From assembly GCF_019402445.1 (NCBI RefSeq), contig NZ_SRZM01000133.1, positions 1 through 15,428 on the forward strand: a DNA stretch of 15,428 bases. The letters run 5' to 3'. This DNA comes from Brachyspira pilosicoli (lineage in GTDB: Bacteria; Spirochaetota; Brachyspiria; Brachyspirales; Brachyspiraceae). Both the position numbers and the translations under genes were made by a program. The notes under the pieces are model-generated. The model saw only the letters and a list, made by a program, of their open reading frames with translations. It did no database searches and was not told where the DNA came from. Positions within the stretch are counted from its first letter, which is position 1; the number at the start of each line of letters is the position of its first letter. Of the stretch, positions 1-7,214 are shown in pieces.

Positions 1-23
1 TTTTTTTATTATAATAAATTCAT

Positions 24-34
24 TATAATATAAT
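24..34 (+). promoter_or_regulatory. Candidate -10 region for nox
   Basis: Two overlapping TATAAT hexamers (24-29 and 29-34) lie 34-44 bases before the nox ATG. The matching -35 would fall in the T-run at the window edge or outside it, so only the -10 can be judged. In such A/T-rich DNA the match could be chance, but the position fits a short 5' leader with the ribosome-binding site AAAGGGG at 53-59. Confidence 0.35.
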
Positions 35-67
35 ATATTTAAATTAATTATTAAAGGGGTTATTTAT

Positions 68-1426
68 ATGAAAGTAATAGTAATTGGTTGTAACCATGCT
101 GGCACATGGGCTGCAAAAACTTTAAAAGCTACAGATCCTAATTGTCAGGTAGTTACTTATGATAGAAACGATAATATATCTTTCTTAGCTTGTGGTATTG
201 CTCTTTGGGTTGGCGGCGTAGTAAAAGATCCTAAAGGTTTATTCTATGCTAGTCCTGAAGGTTTGAAAAGCGAAGGAATAGAAGTTTATATGGGCCATGA
301 GGTAACAAAAATAGATTGGGCTAACAAAAAAATGACTGTTAAAGAATTAAAAACTGGTAAAGAGTTTGAAGATAATTATGATAAACTTATTCTTGCTACT
401 GGTTCTTGGCCTGTAACTCCTCCTATTGAGGGTTTAAAACAAGAAGGTACTACTTATGGTCTTAAAAAAGGTATTTTCTTCTCTAAACTTTATCAGCAAG
501 GTCAAGATATTATTAATGAAATAGCTAAACCAGAAGTTAAAAAAGTTATGGTAGTTGGTGCTGGTTATATAGGCGTTGAACTTATAGAGGCTTTCAAAAA
601 TCATGGTAAAGAAGTTATATTAATGGAAGCTATGCCTAGAGTTATGGCTAACTATTTTGATAAAGAGATTACTGATGAGGCTGAAAAAAGAATTAAAGAT
701 GCTGGTATAGAATTACATTTAGGTGAAACTGTTAAGAAATTTGAAGGTGATGACAGAGTTAAAAAAGTTGTTACTGACAAAGGTTCTTATGATGTAGATA
801 TGGTAGTTATGTCTGTTGGTTTCAGACCTAATAGCGAACTTTATAAAGACTATTTAGAAACTTTACCTAATGGTGCTATTGTAGTTGATACTACTATGAA
901 ATCTTCTAAAGATGAGAATGTTTATGCTATAGGAGACTGTTCTAGTGTATATTCTTGCTCTTCTAAATCTCATGAATATATTGCTTTAGCTACAAATGCT
1001 GTAAGAATGGGTATTGTTGCTGCTAATAATATTTTAGGTAAAAAAGTTAATTATTGCGGTACACAAGGTTCTAACGCTATTTGTGTATTTGGTTATAATA
1101 TGGCTTCTACTGGTTGGTCTGAAGAGACTGCTAAGAAGAAAGGTTTAAAAGTTAAATCTAATTTCTTTAGAGATGCTGAAAGACCAGAGTTTATGCCTAC
1201 TTATGAAGATGTATTAGTAAAAATCGTTTATGAAGAAGGTACTGGAAGATTATTAGGTGCTCAGATTGCTTCTAAACATAATCATGCTGAAGCTATACAC
1301 GCATTCTCTCTTGCTATAGCTAATGAAATGACTGTTCAAGATTTTGCATTATCTGACTTCTTCTTCCTTCCTCACTACAACAAACCATTATCTTGGATGA
1401 CTATGGTTGCTTATACTGCTAAATAA
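68..1426 (+). CDS. nox: NADH oxidase (water-forming, FAD-dependent)
   Basis: This is a 452-residue flavoprotein of the pyridine nucleotide-disulfide oxidoreductase fold, which reduces O2 to water with NADH in the cytoplasm. The N-terminal FAD-binding stretch (residues 3-15) carries His10. The segment SFLACGIAL carries Cys42, the position of the redox-active cysteine (sulfenic acid) in Enterococcus-type Nox. ATGSWP lies at 110-115, the NAD-binding GAGYIG at 164-169, and the second FAD motif AIGDCSS at 287-293; a dimerisation domain follows. The length is normal for the family. The start is set by AAAGGGG at 53-59, eight bases before the ATG. The gene stands alone with its own terminator. Its codons favour GGT, GCT and TCT, which suggests high expression. 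In Brachyspira, Nox is the major oxygen-consuming enzyme and a common typing gene. CoA-disulfide reductases are related, but overall similarity favours Nox. Confidence 0.95.
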   Translation: MKVIVIGCNHAGTWAAKTLKATDPNCQVVTYDRNDNISFLACGIALWVGGVVKDPKGLFYASPEGLKSEGIEVYMGHEVTKIDWANKKMTVKELKTGKEFEDNYDKLILATGSWPVTPPIEGLKQEGTTYGLKKGIFFSKLYQQGQDIINEIAKPEVKKVMVVGAGYIGVELIEAFKNHGKEVILMEAMPRVMANYFDKEITDEAEKRIKDAGIELHLGETVKKFEGDDRVKKVVTDKGSYDVDMVVMSVGFRPNSELYKDYLETLPNGAIVVDTTMKSSKDENVYAIGDCSSVYSCSSKSHEYIALATNAVRMGIVAANNILGKKVNYCGTQGSNAICVFGYNMASTGWSEETAKKKGLKVKSNFFRDAERPEFMPTYEDVLVKIVYEEGTGRLLGAQIASKHNHAEAIHAFSLAIANEMTVQDFALSDFFFLPHYNKPLSWMTMVAYTAK

Positions 1427-1444
1427 TTATAATAATTTTTAAAT

Positions 1445-1484
1445 AAAAAGCCTTATAGAATTGTCTATAGGGCTTTTTTATTTT
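1445..1484 (+). terminator. Intrinsic terminator of nox
   Basis: A 15-base-pair stem with one G-T wobble is formed by 1445-1459 and 1464-1478 around the loop ATTG. Its core is GCCTTATAGA against TCTATAGGGC, and the 3' arm runs straight into a T-rich tract. It begins 18 bases after the nox stop codon. The A-tract on the 5' side means it could also work for transcription arriving from the right, but no minus-strand gene needs it. Confidence 0.9.
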
Positions 1485-1509
1485 TGTAATTTTAAAATTT
1501 AAAAAAACT

Positions 1510-1643
1510 CCACACCCGCACGGTAAGCTAAATAAAAATATATTAATTAATTTGAAATGCAATTAAATTATATTTATAAATATTATTTAACGTGCGGAAA
1601 ATATAGTAACAATCTAATTAAAGCTTGGGCGGGTATGCTTTTT
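1510..1643. repeat. GC-rich inverted-repeat element or structured RNA, unknown
   Basis: This lies in the 416-base gap between nox and the ABC-F gene. The left arm (1511-1519, CACACCCGC) pairs with the right arm (1629-1637, GCGGGTATG) with one mismatch. Inside that, AAGCT (1525-1529) pairs with AGCTT (1622-1626). A competing exact pairing joins CCGCACG (1516-1522) to CGTGCGG (1591-1597). The two pairings share bases 1516-1519 and so exclude each other. The roughly 60 bases between 1530 and 1590 are almost pure A/T. The right arm is followed by CTTTTT. No open frame of note is present. It could be a dispersed MITE-like repeat, a small RNA, or a cis-acting leader for the ABC-F gene. The remainder, 1644-1842, holds a G-rich motif at 1704-1715 and otherwise featureless A/T sequence that presumably includes the ABC-F promoter. 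Confidence 0.5.
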
Positions 1644-1842
1644 AAAATTCATCATTTTAAGAATATTAAAGTAAATATTTTAAATAATGCAAAAAAGTTA
1701 ATAGGGTGGGTAGTGTAAATAAATTAGAATATATATGTATTTTAAGAAAAAGATGATTTTTATGTTATTGAATAATTTTTAAAACTGTTATAGAATTGTT
1801 TACTAAATTACTAATAAAATATTTTTAAATAAAATTAAGAAA

Positions 1843-3654
1843 ATGGCTAAGAGTATTATAAATATAGTTAATATATCCAAGAGATTTATAGACAGAGTTT
1901 TGCTTGATGATGTTAATTTGCTTATAGAAGAGAAATCCAAAATAGGCATGATAGGCAGAAATGGAGCAGGCAAGACCACGCTTTTAAAAATTCTTATGGG
2001 GATTGAAGAGGCAGATGATGGAGAGGTGATATTTTCTGATGATGTGAGGATTGGTTATCTTCGTCAGCAGGGAGATTTTGATGAGAGTGAGAAGGTTATA
2101 GATTATCTTGTGAGAGTTAGCGGCAAAGAATCTTGGAAGTGTTCTAAGATAGCGAGCAGATTTGGAATTGACCATATAAAAATAAATTATAATATTGGAA
2201 GCTTATCCAGCGGTTATAGAATGAGAGTTAAGCTTTCTGAGATGATGCTTGAAGAGCCTAATTTTTTAATACTAGATGAGCCTTCAAACTTTTTAGATTT
2301 AAATACATTAATAGATTTAGAAAATTTTTTAATGGATTATAATGGAGGCTTTTTAATAGTTTCTCACGATAGGGAGTTTTTAAAAACCACTTGCGATAAG
2401 ACTGTTGAAATAGAAAAAGGGAAGCTTACTTATTTTCCAGGCAATATAGAAGATTATTTTGAATATAAAGAAGAGAAAGAATATACAATAAAAAAATATA
2501 ATAAGAATGTAGAAGAGAGAAAGGCACATTTAGAGAGATTTGTTGAAAGGTTTAGATATAAGGCATCAAAAGCAAAGGCAGTGCAATCTCGTATAAAACA
2601 AATAGAGAAATTAAAAACTATAGAGATTAATCACCCAGCAAAGAGTGTAAGAATAAGGCTGCCAGAAGTTGAATCTAAAAAAGGCTTTGCTATTATATCT
2701 GATGATTTATCTGTAGGCTATGGTGAAAAGGTGGTAGCAACAAGCAGGAGAATGGAGATACCTAGAGGAAGCAGAGTTGCGGTGCTTGGAGAAAATGGAG
2801 AGGGTAAAACTACTTTTTTAAGAACTATAGCAGGAAGGCTTAATCCTGTATCTGGAAGCTATAATTATTCTTATGGTATAAAGCTTGCATATTTCGGAGA
2901 GGATACTTACAAAAACATCACTGCAAATGATAATGTGCTTTCTTATTTGAAGAAGAATGCCAAACAAGGTCTTTTAACTCAGGAACTTTTAACACTTTTA
3001 GGAAGTTTTTTATTTTCTGGAGAAGATGTTAATAAAGATGTAAAGGTATTAAGCGGAGGCGAGATGGCGAGGTTGTCTTTGCTTTGTGCTATTACACAAT
3101 GTGCAGATGTACTTATATTAGATGAACCTACTAACCATTTAGATTTTGAAACTGTTGAGGCTCTTGCTAATTCTTTGCGTGATTATGGTGGCACTATATT
3201 TTTTACTTCACACGATAGAACTTTTGCTAGTCTTCTTGCTGATACCATAATAGAAGTTAAAGACAAAAAGCTTTCTCTATATAATGGCGATTATGAGGCT
3301 TATGTTTATAAGGTTCGTTTGGAGGCTTTGGAGGAAGAAGAGAGAGAGTTAGAATATCAAGAGGCTAATAACACTAAAGAGATAAATACAATAGAAAAAA
3401 ATAATAGCAATTATGAGGAGAGAAAAAAGATTAGAAATAGGCTCTCTAAAGCTGAATCTATGCTAAAAAAATATGAGAAGGAAATAGAGGATTATAAAAA
3501 AGAAGAGATTGATATATTAAAGTTTTTTGAAAAAGATTATAATGATGATAAGAGTAAGAGATTATTAGAGGTTAAAAAATTAATAGAAGAAAAAGAAAAT
3601 GAGTGGCTTTTAATCAATGAAGAGATTGATAGTATAAAGGCTATGTTAGAATAA
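1843..3654 (+). CDS. ABC-F family ATPase (ribosome-associated type)
   Basis: The product is 603 residues with two ABC ATPase cassettes and no membrane segments, the mark of the ABC-F family, whose members act on ribosomes rather than in transport. Cassette 1 has Walker A GRNGAGKT (38-45), Q-loop region GYLRQQ (71-76), an altered signature LSSGYRMRV (121-129), Walker B with DEPSNFLD (145-152) and SHD (174-176). The linker (about 205-275) has the family's FRYKASKAKAVQSRI helix. Cassette 2 is canonical: GENGEGKT (316-323), LSGGEMARL (403-411), DEPTNHLD (427-434), SHD (456-458). Residues from about 490 to 603 are a Glu/Lys-rich coiled coil, as in Uup- or YfmR-like members. The ATG has only a weak ribosome-binding site, but the first cassette starts within a few residues of it. 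It is probably co-transcribed with the downstream gene, 40 bases away. Some ABC-F proteins, including tva(A) of Brachyspira, protect ribosomes from antibiotics; I cannot tell that role from a housekeeping one here. Confidence 0.9.
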   Translation: MAKSIINIVNISKRFIDRVLLDDVNLLIEEKSKIGMIGRNGAGKTTLLKILMGIEEADDGEVIFSDDVRIGYLRQQGDFDESEKVIDYLVRVSGKESWKCSKIASRFGIDHIKINYNIGSLSSGYRMRVKLSEMMLEEPNFLILDEPSNFLDLNTLIDLENFLMDYNGGFLIVSHDREFLKTTCDKTVEIEKGKLTYFPGNIEDYFEYKEEKEYTIKKYNKNVEERKAHLERFVERFRYKASKAKAVQSRIKQIEKLKTIEINHPAKSVRIRLPEVESKKGFAIISDDLSVGYGEKVVATSRRMEIPRGSRVAVLGENGEGKTTFLRTIAGRLNPVSGSYNYSYGIKLAYFGEDTYKNITANDNVLSYLKKNAKQGLLTQELLTLLGSFLFSGEDVNKDVKVLSGGEMARLSLLCAITQCADVLILDEPTNHLDFETVEALANSLRDYGGTIFFTSHDRTFASLLADTIIEVKDKKLSLYNGDYEAYVYKVRLEALEEEERELEYQEANNTKEINTIEKNNSNYEERKKIRNRLSKAESMLKKYEKEIEDYKKEEIDILKFFEKDYNDDKSKRLLEVKKLIEEKENEWLLINEEIDSIKAMLE

Positions 3655-3694
3655 AAAATAATAACAAAAATAGGTGTATTGGAGGAATAAAATA

Positions 3695-5281
3695 ATGAGA
3701 GTTTTTAAAAATGCTAAAATATATTCTATGGATAAAAATGATAGTGTTTATGAAGCAGTTGCTGTTGATAATGGAGTTATAGTTTTTGCAGGAAGCAATG
3801 AAGAAGTATTAAAAAAATATAAAGATGCATCTGATATAATAGATTTAGAAGGCAAAACAGTTATACCTGGGTTTAATGATAGTAATGTTAATTTTGTAGT
3901 TTATGCTCGTTTTAATACTATGTTGGATTTGGGAAATTGTAAATCTATAAAAGAGGTTATTGATATTGCTAAGAAGGCTGAAAAGTATGATGATTGGCTT
4001 ATAGGCAGAGGCTGGAATCAGGATTATTTTGAAGAGAAGAGAATGCTTAATAAACATGATTTAGATGAAATATCTAGCGAATATCCTGTTGCTTTTAGAA
4101 GATGCTGTGGAGAGATGATAGTTGCTAATAGTAAAGCTCTTGAAGTTTGTGACATTACAGAAAGCATGAAATCTGATACTATAGATTTTGAGAATGGTCT
4201 TATATCTTCAAAATCTATGACTTTAATATTATCAAAAATTAAATCTTTTGAGATGGATAAATTAAAAGAGATAATATTAGACACACAAGAAGATTTTTTT
4301 AAGATGGGTATTACATCTGTACAGGCTGATGATTTAAGAGGTCTTCCTGATTTTGATTATAGAAAGGTAATAGATGCTTATCAAAAGCTTCATAGAGAAA
4401 AAAAATTAAAGATAAGAGTATGTGAACAAGCAGAGTTTATTAACAAACAGGATATAGATGATTTTAGACAATACTACTACTATCAATATATTAACGATAA
4501 TAGATTTAAAGTCGCTCGTATAAAACTTGTTATAGATGGTGGTATAGGTTCTAGAACAGCTTTGCTTAGAGAGGATTACAATGATGCTAAAGGCTTTAGA
4601 GGGGTAAGTCAGTATAAACAAGAAGAGCTTGATGAGTTGGTAAAATATGCTAATAGCTTAGATTATTCTGTTATTATACAGGCTACAGGTGATGGTGCTA
4701 TAGAGATGGCATTAAACTCTATAGAAAAAATTAAAGATACTAAAGATTTCAAATATAGAAGAAATGGTTTAATACATTGTCAGATAACTGATAAAAAATT
4801 ATTAGAGAGAATAAAAGAGTTAAATGTAGCTATATATTATCAACCTATATTTTTAAATTATGATATGCATATAGTTGAAGAGCGTGTTGGAGAGGAGAGG
4901 GCTAAAACAAGTTATGCTTATAAGACGGCTATGGATATGGGCATTAATATAGGTTTTGGTACTGCTGGTCCTGCTGGAGGAATTAATATAATGGAAGGTA
5001 TTCACTGTGCTGTTAATAGAGAAGATTTAAATGGATGGCCTGAGGGCGGTTGGATGCCTGAAGAGAAACTTACTGTTAAAGAGGCAGTTTATTTATATAC
5101 TATGGGAAGTGCTTATTTGTCTTCTGAAGATAAACTTAAAGGAAGCATAGAAGAAGATAAATTAGCTGACTTTATTGTATTAGATAGAGATATTTTTGAA
5201 GTAGATAAAAAAGAAATAAAAGATATTAAAGTATTAAAAACAATTATTGACGGAGACATTGTATACAGCAGTGATAATTGA
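3695..5281 (+). CDS. YtcJ-like amidohydrolase homologue, likely lacking metal ligands
   Basis: The protein is 528 residues from the ATG at 3695, chosen because GGAGGA (3681-3686) sits eight bases upstream; a GTG at 3674 has no such site. The amidohydrolase-3 (YtcJ-like) layout is clear along the whole length: an N-terminal beta-sandwich strand, VIPGFNDS (57-63), a GRGWNQDYF segment (105-112), DGGIGSRTALL (281-291), GLIHCQITD (358-366), QPIF (383-386), and the C-terminal GSIEEDKLADFIVLD block. Family members hydrolyse amide-like bonds with one or two metals. Here the residues that should bind metal are mostly changed: the HxH pair is Asn63-Val-Asn65, the strand-5 His is Gln329, and the strand-8 Asp is Ala424. 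Only His361 remains. The CGH motif is CGE (138-140). The frame is intact with no stops. It is either an inactive scaffold or an enzyme with new chemistry; the substrate is unknown. Confidence 0.8.
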   Translation: MRVFKNAKIYSMDKNDSVYEAVAVDNGVIVFAGSNEEVLKKYKDASDIIDLEGKTVIPGFNDSNVNFVVYARFNTMLDLGNCKSIKEVIDIAKKAEKYDDWLIGRGWNQDYFEEKRMLNKHDLDEISSEYPVAFRRCCGEMIVANSKALEVCDITESMKSDTIDFENGLISSKSMTLILSKIKSFEMDKLKEIILDTQEDFFKMGITSVQADDLRGLPDFDYRKVIDAYQKLHREKKLKIRVCEQAEFINKQDIDDFRQYYYYQYINDNRFKVARIKLVIDGGIGSRTALLREDYNDAKGFRGVSQYKQEELDELVKYANSLDYSVIIQATGDGAIEMALNSIEKIKDTKDFKYRRNGLIHCQITDKKLLERIKELNVAIYYQPIFLNYDMHIVEERVGEERAKTSYAYKTAMDMGINIGFGTAGPAGGINIMEGIHCAVNREDLNGWPEGGWMPEEKLTVKEAVYLYTMGSAYLSSEDKLKGSIEEDKLADFIVLDRDIFEVDKKEIKDIKVLKTIIDGDIVYSSDN

Positions 5282-5289
5282 TTTTCTTA

Positions 5290-5317
5290 TTGATTAAATA
5301 ATAAATTAGTATATGAT
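5290..5317 (+). promoter_or_regulatory. Candidate promoter for the bat cluster
   Basis: TTGATT (5290-5295) and TATGAT (5312-5317) are separated by 16 bases and match the sigma70 consensus at 4 of 6 and 5 of 6 positions. Transcription would start near 5324, only a few bases before the batB ATG at 5327, giving a nearly leaderless mRNA. That fits the absence of any Shine-Dalgarno there. A chance match is possible in A/T-rich DNA, and read-through from the upstream gene 45 bases away is the alternative. Confidence 0.35.
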
Positions 5318-5326
5318 TATTGTATT

Positions 5327-6343
5327 ATGTTTATAGAAGATTTTAAGTTTGTACTTCTTTTTGTAATTATACCTGTACTAATATTTTTTTTAGTTACTTC
5401 TCGTTTTAAGGTAAACAGGGTATTATCTGTATTTACTAAGAACACTAATTTTAAAAACGATAAAAATTATAAAAGAATATCTAAACTGAGAATATTTTCT
5501 GCTTCATTTTTAATACTTGCTGTATCATTATCAATATTTGCATTAATGCAGCCTAAATGGGGTATAATAGAGCAAAAAATAAAAACTAATAATTATATGA
5601 TAACTATATTATTAGATTTATCTCGTTCTATGGAGGCTGATGATGTATGGCCTTCAAGATTAGAAAGGGCAAAATTGGAGATAGAAGATTTTGTAAAGAA
5701 TACTGATAATCTTTCTGTAGCTTTAGTAGGATTTGCGGGCACTAGTTTTGTTGCTTCGCCTTTCACTCAGGATATGGAAACTTTTTCTTATATATTAAAT
5801 GAATTAAATACCAAATCTGTAACTTTGCAGGGTACTAGAATTGCTGATGCTTTAGTTACTGCAAAAAATACTTTTAATGTTAATATACCTGGAAAAAAAT
5901 CTATCATACTCATAACAGACGGTGAAGACCATGCAGGGTATTTTGATAATATATTAAAAGAATTAAAAGACAATGATATTAGTGTTTATACGGTTGGTGT
6001 TGGTTCTGAACTTGGAGCTACTATAAGAAGTGATATTGGTTATTCTGAAAATACTGTTATATCTAAAAGAGATGATAAAACATTAAAGTTAATAGCCGAT
6101 TCTACAGGCGGTAAATCTTATATTTCTGATAATATATCTTTAAAAGCAATATTTGATGATATAAAAAATAATATGGACAGTGTTTCTACAATGAAGAATA
6201 ATAGAAGCTATAAAGATAGATTTCAAATATTTTTGTTTGCTTCAACTATTTTAATTATAATTGCTAGCATATTAAATATATTGACTCAAAAAAGAGTTCT
6301 TTACAAAAATAATAAAAGTAGTATCATTAAAGATACTAAATAA
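5327..6343 (+). CDS. batB: BatB-like von Willebrand factor A membrane protein
   Basis: This 338-residue inner-membrane protein has two N-terminal membrane segments (about 7-24 and 56-74), a von Willebrand factor A domain (about 91-285) facing the periplasm, and a C-terminal membrane segment (about 300-320). The metal-ion-dependent adhesion site is complete: Asp97-x-Ser99-x-Ser101, Thr170 in QGTRI, and Asp198 in ITDGED. The sequence around SMEADDVWPSRLERAK is the BatA/BatB hallmark. The following TPR gene fits BatB better than BatA. In Bacteroides fragilis the bat operon supports aerotolerance, while in Leptospira its role is unsettled. The ATG at 5327 is the only usable start, because an in-frame stop lies at 5291 and no start codon comes between. 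There is no visible Shine-Dalgarno. It is the first gene of a four-gene cluster. Confidence 0.88.
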   Translation: MFIEDFKFVLLFVIIPVLIFFLVTSRFKVNRVLSVFTKNTNFKNDKNYKRISKLRIFSASFLILAVSLSIFALMQPKWGIIEQKIKTNNYMITILLDLSRSMEADDVWPSRLERAKLEIEDFVKNTDNLSVALVGFAGTSFVASPFTQDMETFSYILNELNTKSVTLQGTRIADALVTAKNTFNVNIPGKKSIILITDGEDHAGYFDNILKELKDNDISVYTVGVGSELGATIRSDIGYSENTVISKRDDKTLKLIADSTGGKSYISDNISLKAIFDDIKNNMDSVSTMKNNRSYKDRFQIFLFASTILIIIASILNILTQKRVLYKNNKSSIIKDTK

Positions 6344-6359
6344 ATAGGTGATTTATATT

Positions 6360-7214
6360 GTGTTGTTTAGAATAAAAGTATTACTAATATTTTTAATATT
6401 ATTTTCAAGCTCCTATGCTTTTTCTTTGAATGAGTTTACAGCGAAGATTGATGTTGATAGAGCTAATAGATTATTAAAAAATGGAGATTATGATAATGCT
6501 ATAAGCTTGTATGAGAAAGCTTTAAGCAAATTGCCTAAATCTCCTGAAATATATTATAATATGGGTACTACTTTATCTTCTATGGGAGATATGGAGTCAG
6601 CAGTTCAAGCTTTTGATATGGCTAAAAAGAATTTTACAGAAAAAACTTCTAAAGATATAAAAAACTCAACTTACTATAATGCAGGTATAAGCAAAATAGA
6701 AATGGAAGATTATGCCGGTGCCATAGAAGAATTAATAGAATCTTTGGTTAATAACCCTAATGATAATAATGCAAAAAGTGCTTTAGAGTACGCAAAAAAG
6801 AAATTAGAAGAGCAGAAAAAAAATAGCGGAGAGTCTGCTCAAAATAATAATAATGATAATCAAGACAATGCTAACTCTAATCAAAATAGTCAAGATAATC
6901 AGAATAATAATAATAATAATAATAATCAGGAAAATCAAGATAATCAAAACAATAATGAAAATAATCAAAATAATCAAAATAATGATAATCAAGAAAATAA
7001 TAATCAAAACAATAACGATAATCAAGAAAATAATAATCAAGACAATAATCAGAATAATCAAGATAATAATAATGGAAACGACAACCAAAATGATGAAGAG
7101 CAAAATGCACAAACTGATATTGATAGACTCTTAGATTCATTAAGACAATATAGAAAAGACAAAGAAAATGATGACCAATATTATGGCGGAGGAAGAATTG
7201 ATAAAGATTGGTAA
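6360..7214 (+). CDS. batC: BatC-like TPR protein with Asn/Gln-rich tail
   Basis: About 284 residues from the GTG at 6360, preferred because AGGTGA (6346-6351) lies eight bases upstream; the GTG at 6348 lacks a site. The N-terminus is a signal peptide or membrane anchor (short basic start, then VLLIFLILFSSSYAFS). TPR repeats fill about residues 30-150, with NGDYDNAISLYEKAL and PEIYYNMGTTLSSMGDMESAVQAFD as typical helices. Then comes a tract of about 90 residues made almost only of Asn, Gln, Asp and Glu (DNA about 6837-7110). The protein ends in a short charged segment with a GGG turn near the C-terminus. BatC proteins elsewhere also pair TPRs with a low-complexity tail, probably binding other Bat proteins in the periplasm. 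The gene follows batB by 16 bases, and its 3' end overlaps batD by 17 bases. Confidence 0.82.
   Translation: MLFRIKVLLIFLILFSSSYAFSLNEFTAKIDVDRANRLLKNGDYDNAISLYEKALSKLPKSPEIYYNMGTTLSSMGDMESAVQAFDMAKKNFTEKTSKDIKNSTYYNAGISKIEMEDYAGAIEELIESLVNNPNDNNAKSALEYAKKKLEEQKKNSGESAQNNNNDNQDNANSNQNSQDNQNNNNNNNNQENQDNQNNNENNQNNQNNDNQENNNQNNNDNQENNNQDNNQNNQDNNNGNDNQNDEEQNAQTDIDRLLDSLRQYRKDKENDDQYYGGGRIDKDW
6984..7040 (+). repeat. Tandem repeat in batC, 33-base period
   Basis: An identical 24-base unit starting GATAATCAAGAAAATA occurs at 6984-7007 and again at 7017-7040. It encodes DNQENNNQ in both copies. The 33-base period keeps the reading frame (11 codons). It lies inside a wider AAT/CAA-rich tract, where slippage or unequal recombination could change the length of the protein tail without a frameshift. 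Confidence 0.8.

Noticed and set aside
1768..1797. Promoter for the ABC-F gene (TTGAAT ... TATAGA)
   Set aside because: Spacing is short and both boxes are weak. In this A/T-rich gap many equal matches exist, so I do not call one.
3845..4621. Minus-strand frames of 70-86 codons opposite the amidohydrolase gene
   Set aside because: No family resemblance, no ribosome-binding sites, and a well-supported gene on the other strand explains the open frames.
6804..7140. Long frames in other phases and on the minus strand across the batC tail, rich in Ile or Tyr/Asp
   Set aside because: They are reflections of the AAT/CAA repeat in other frames, have low complexity and no ribosome-binding site, and overlap a well-supported gene.
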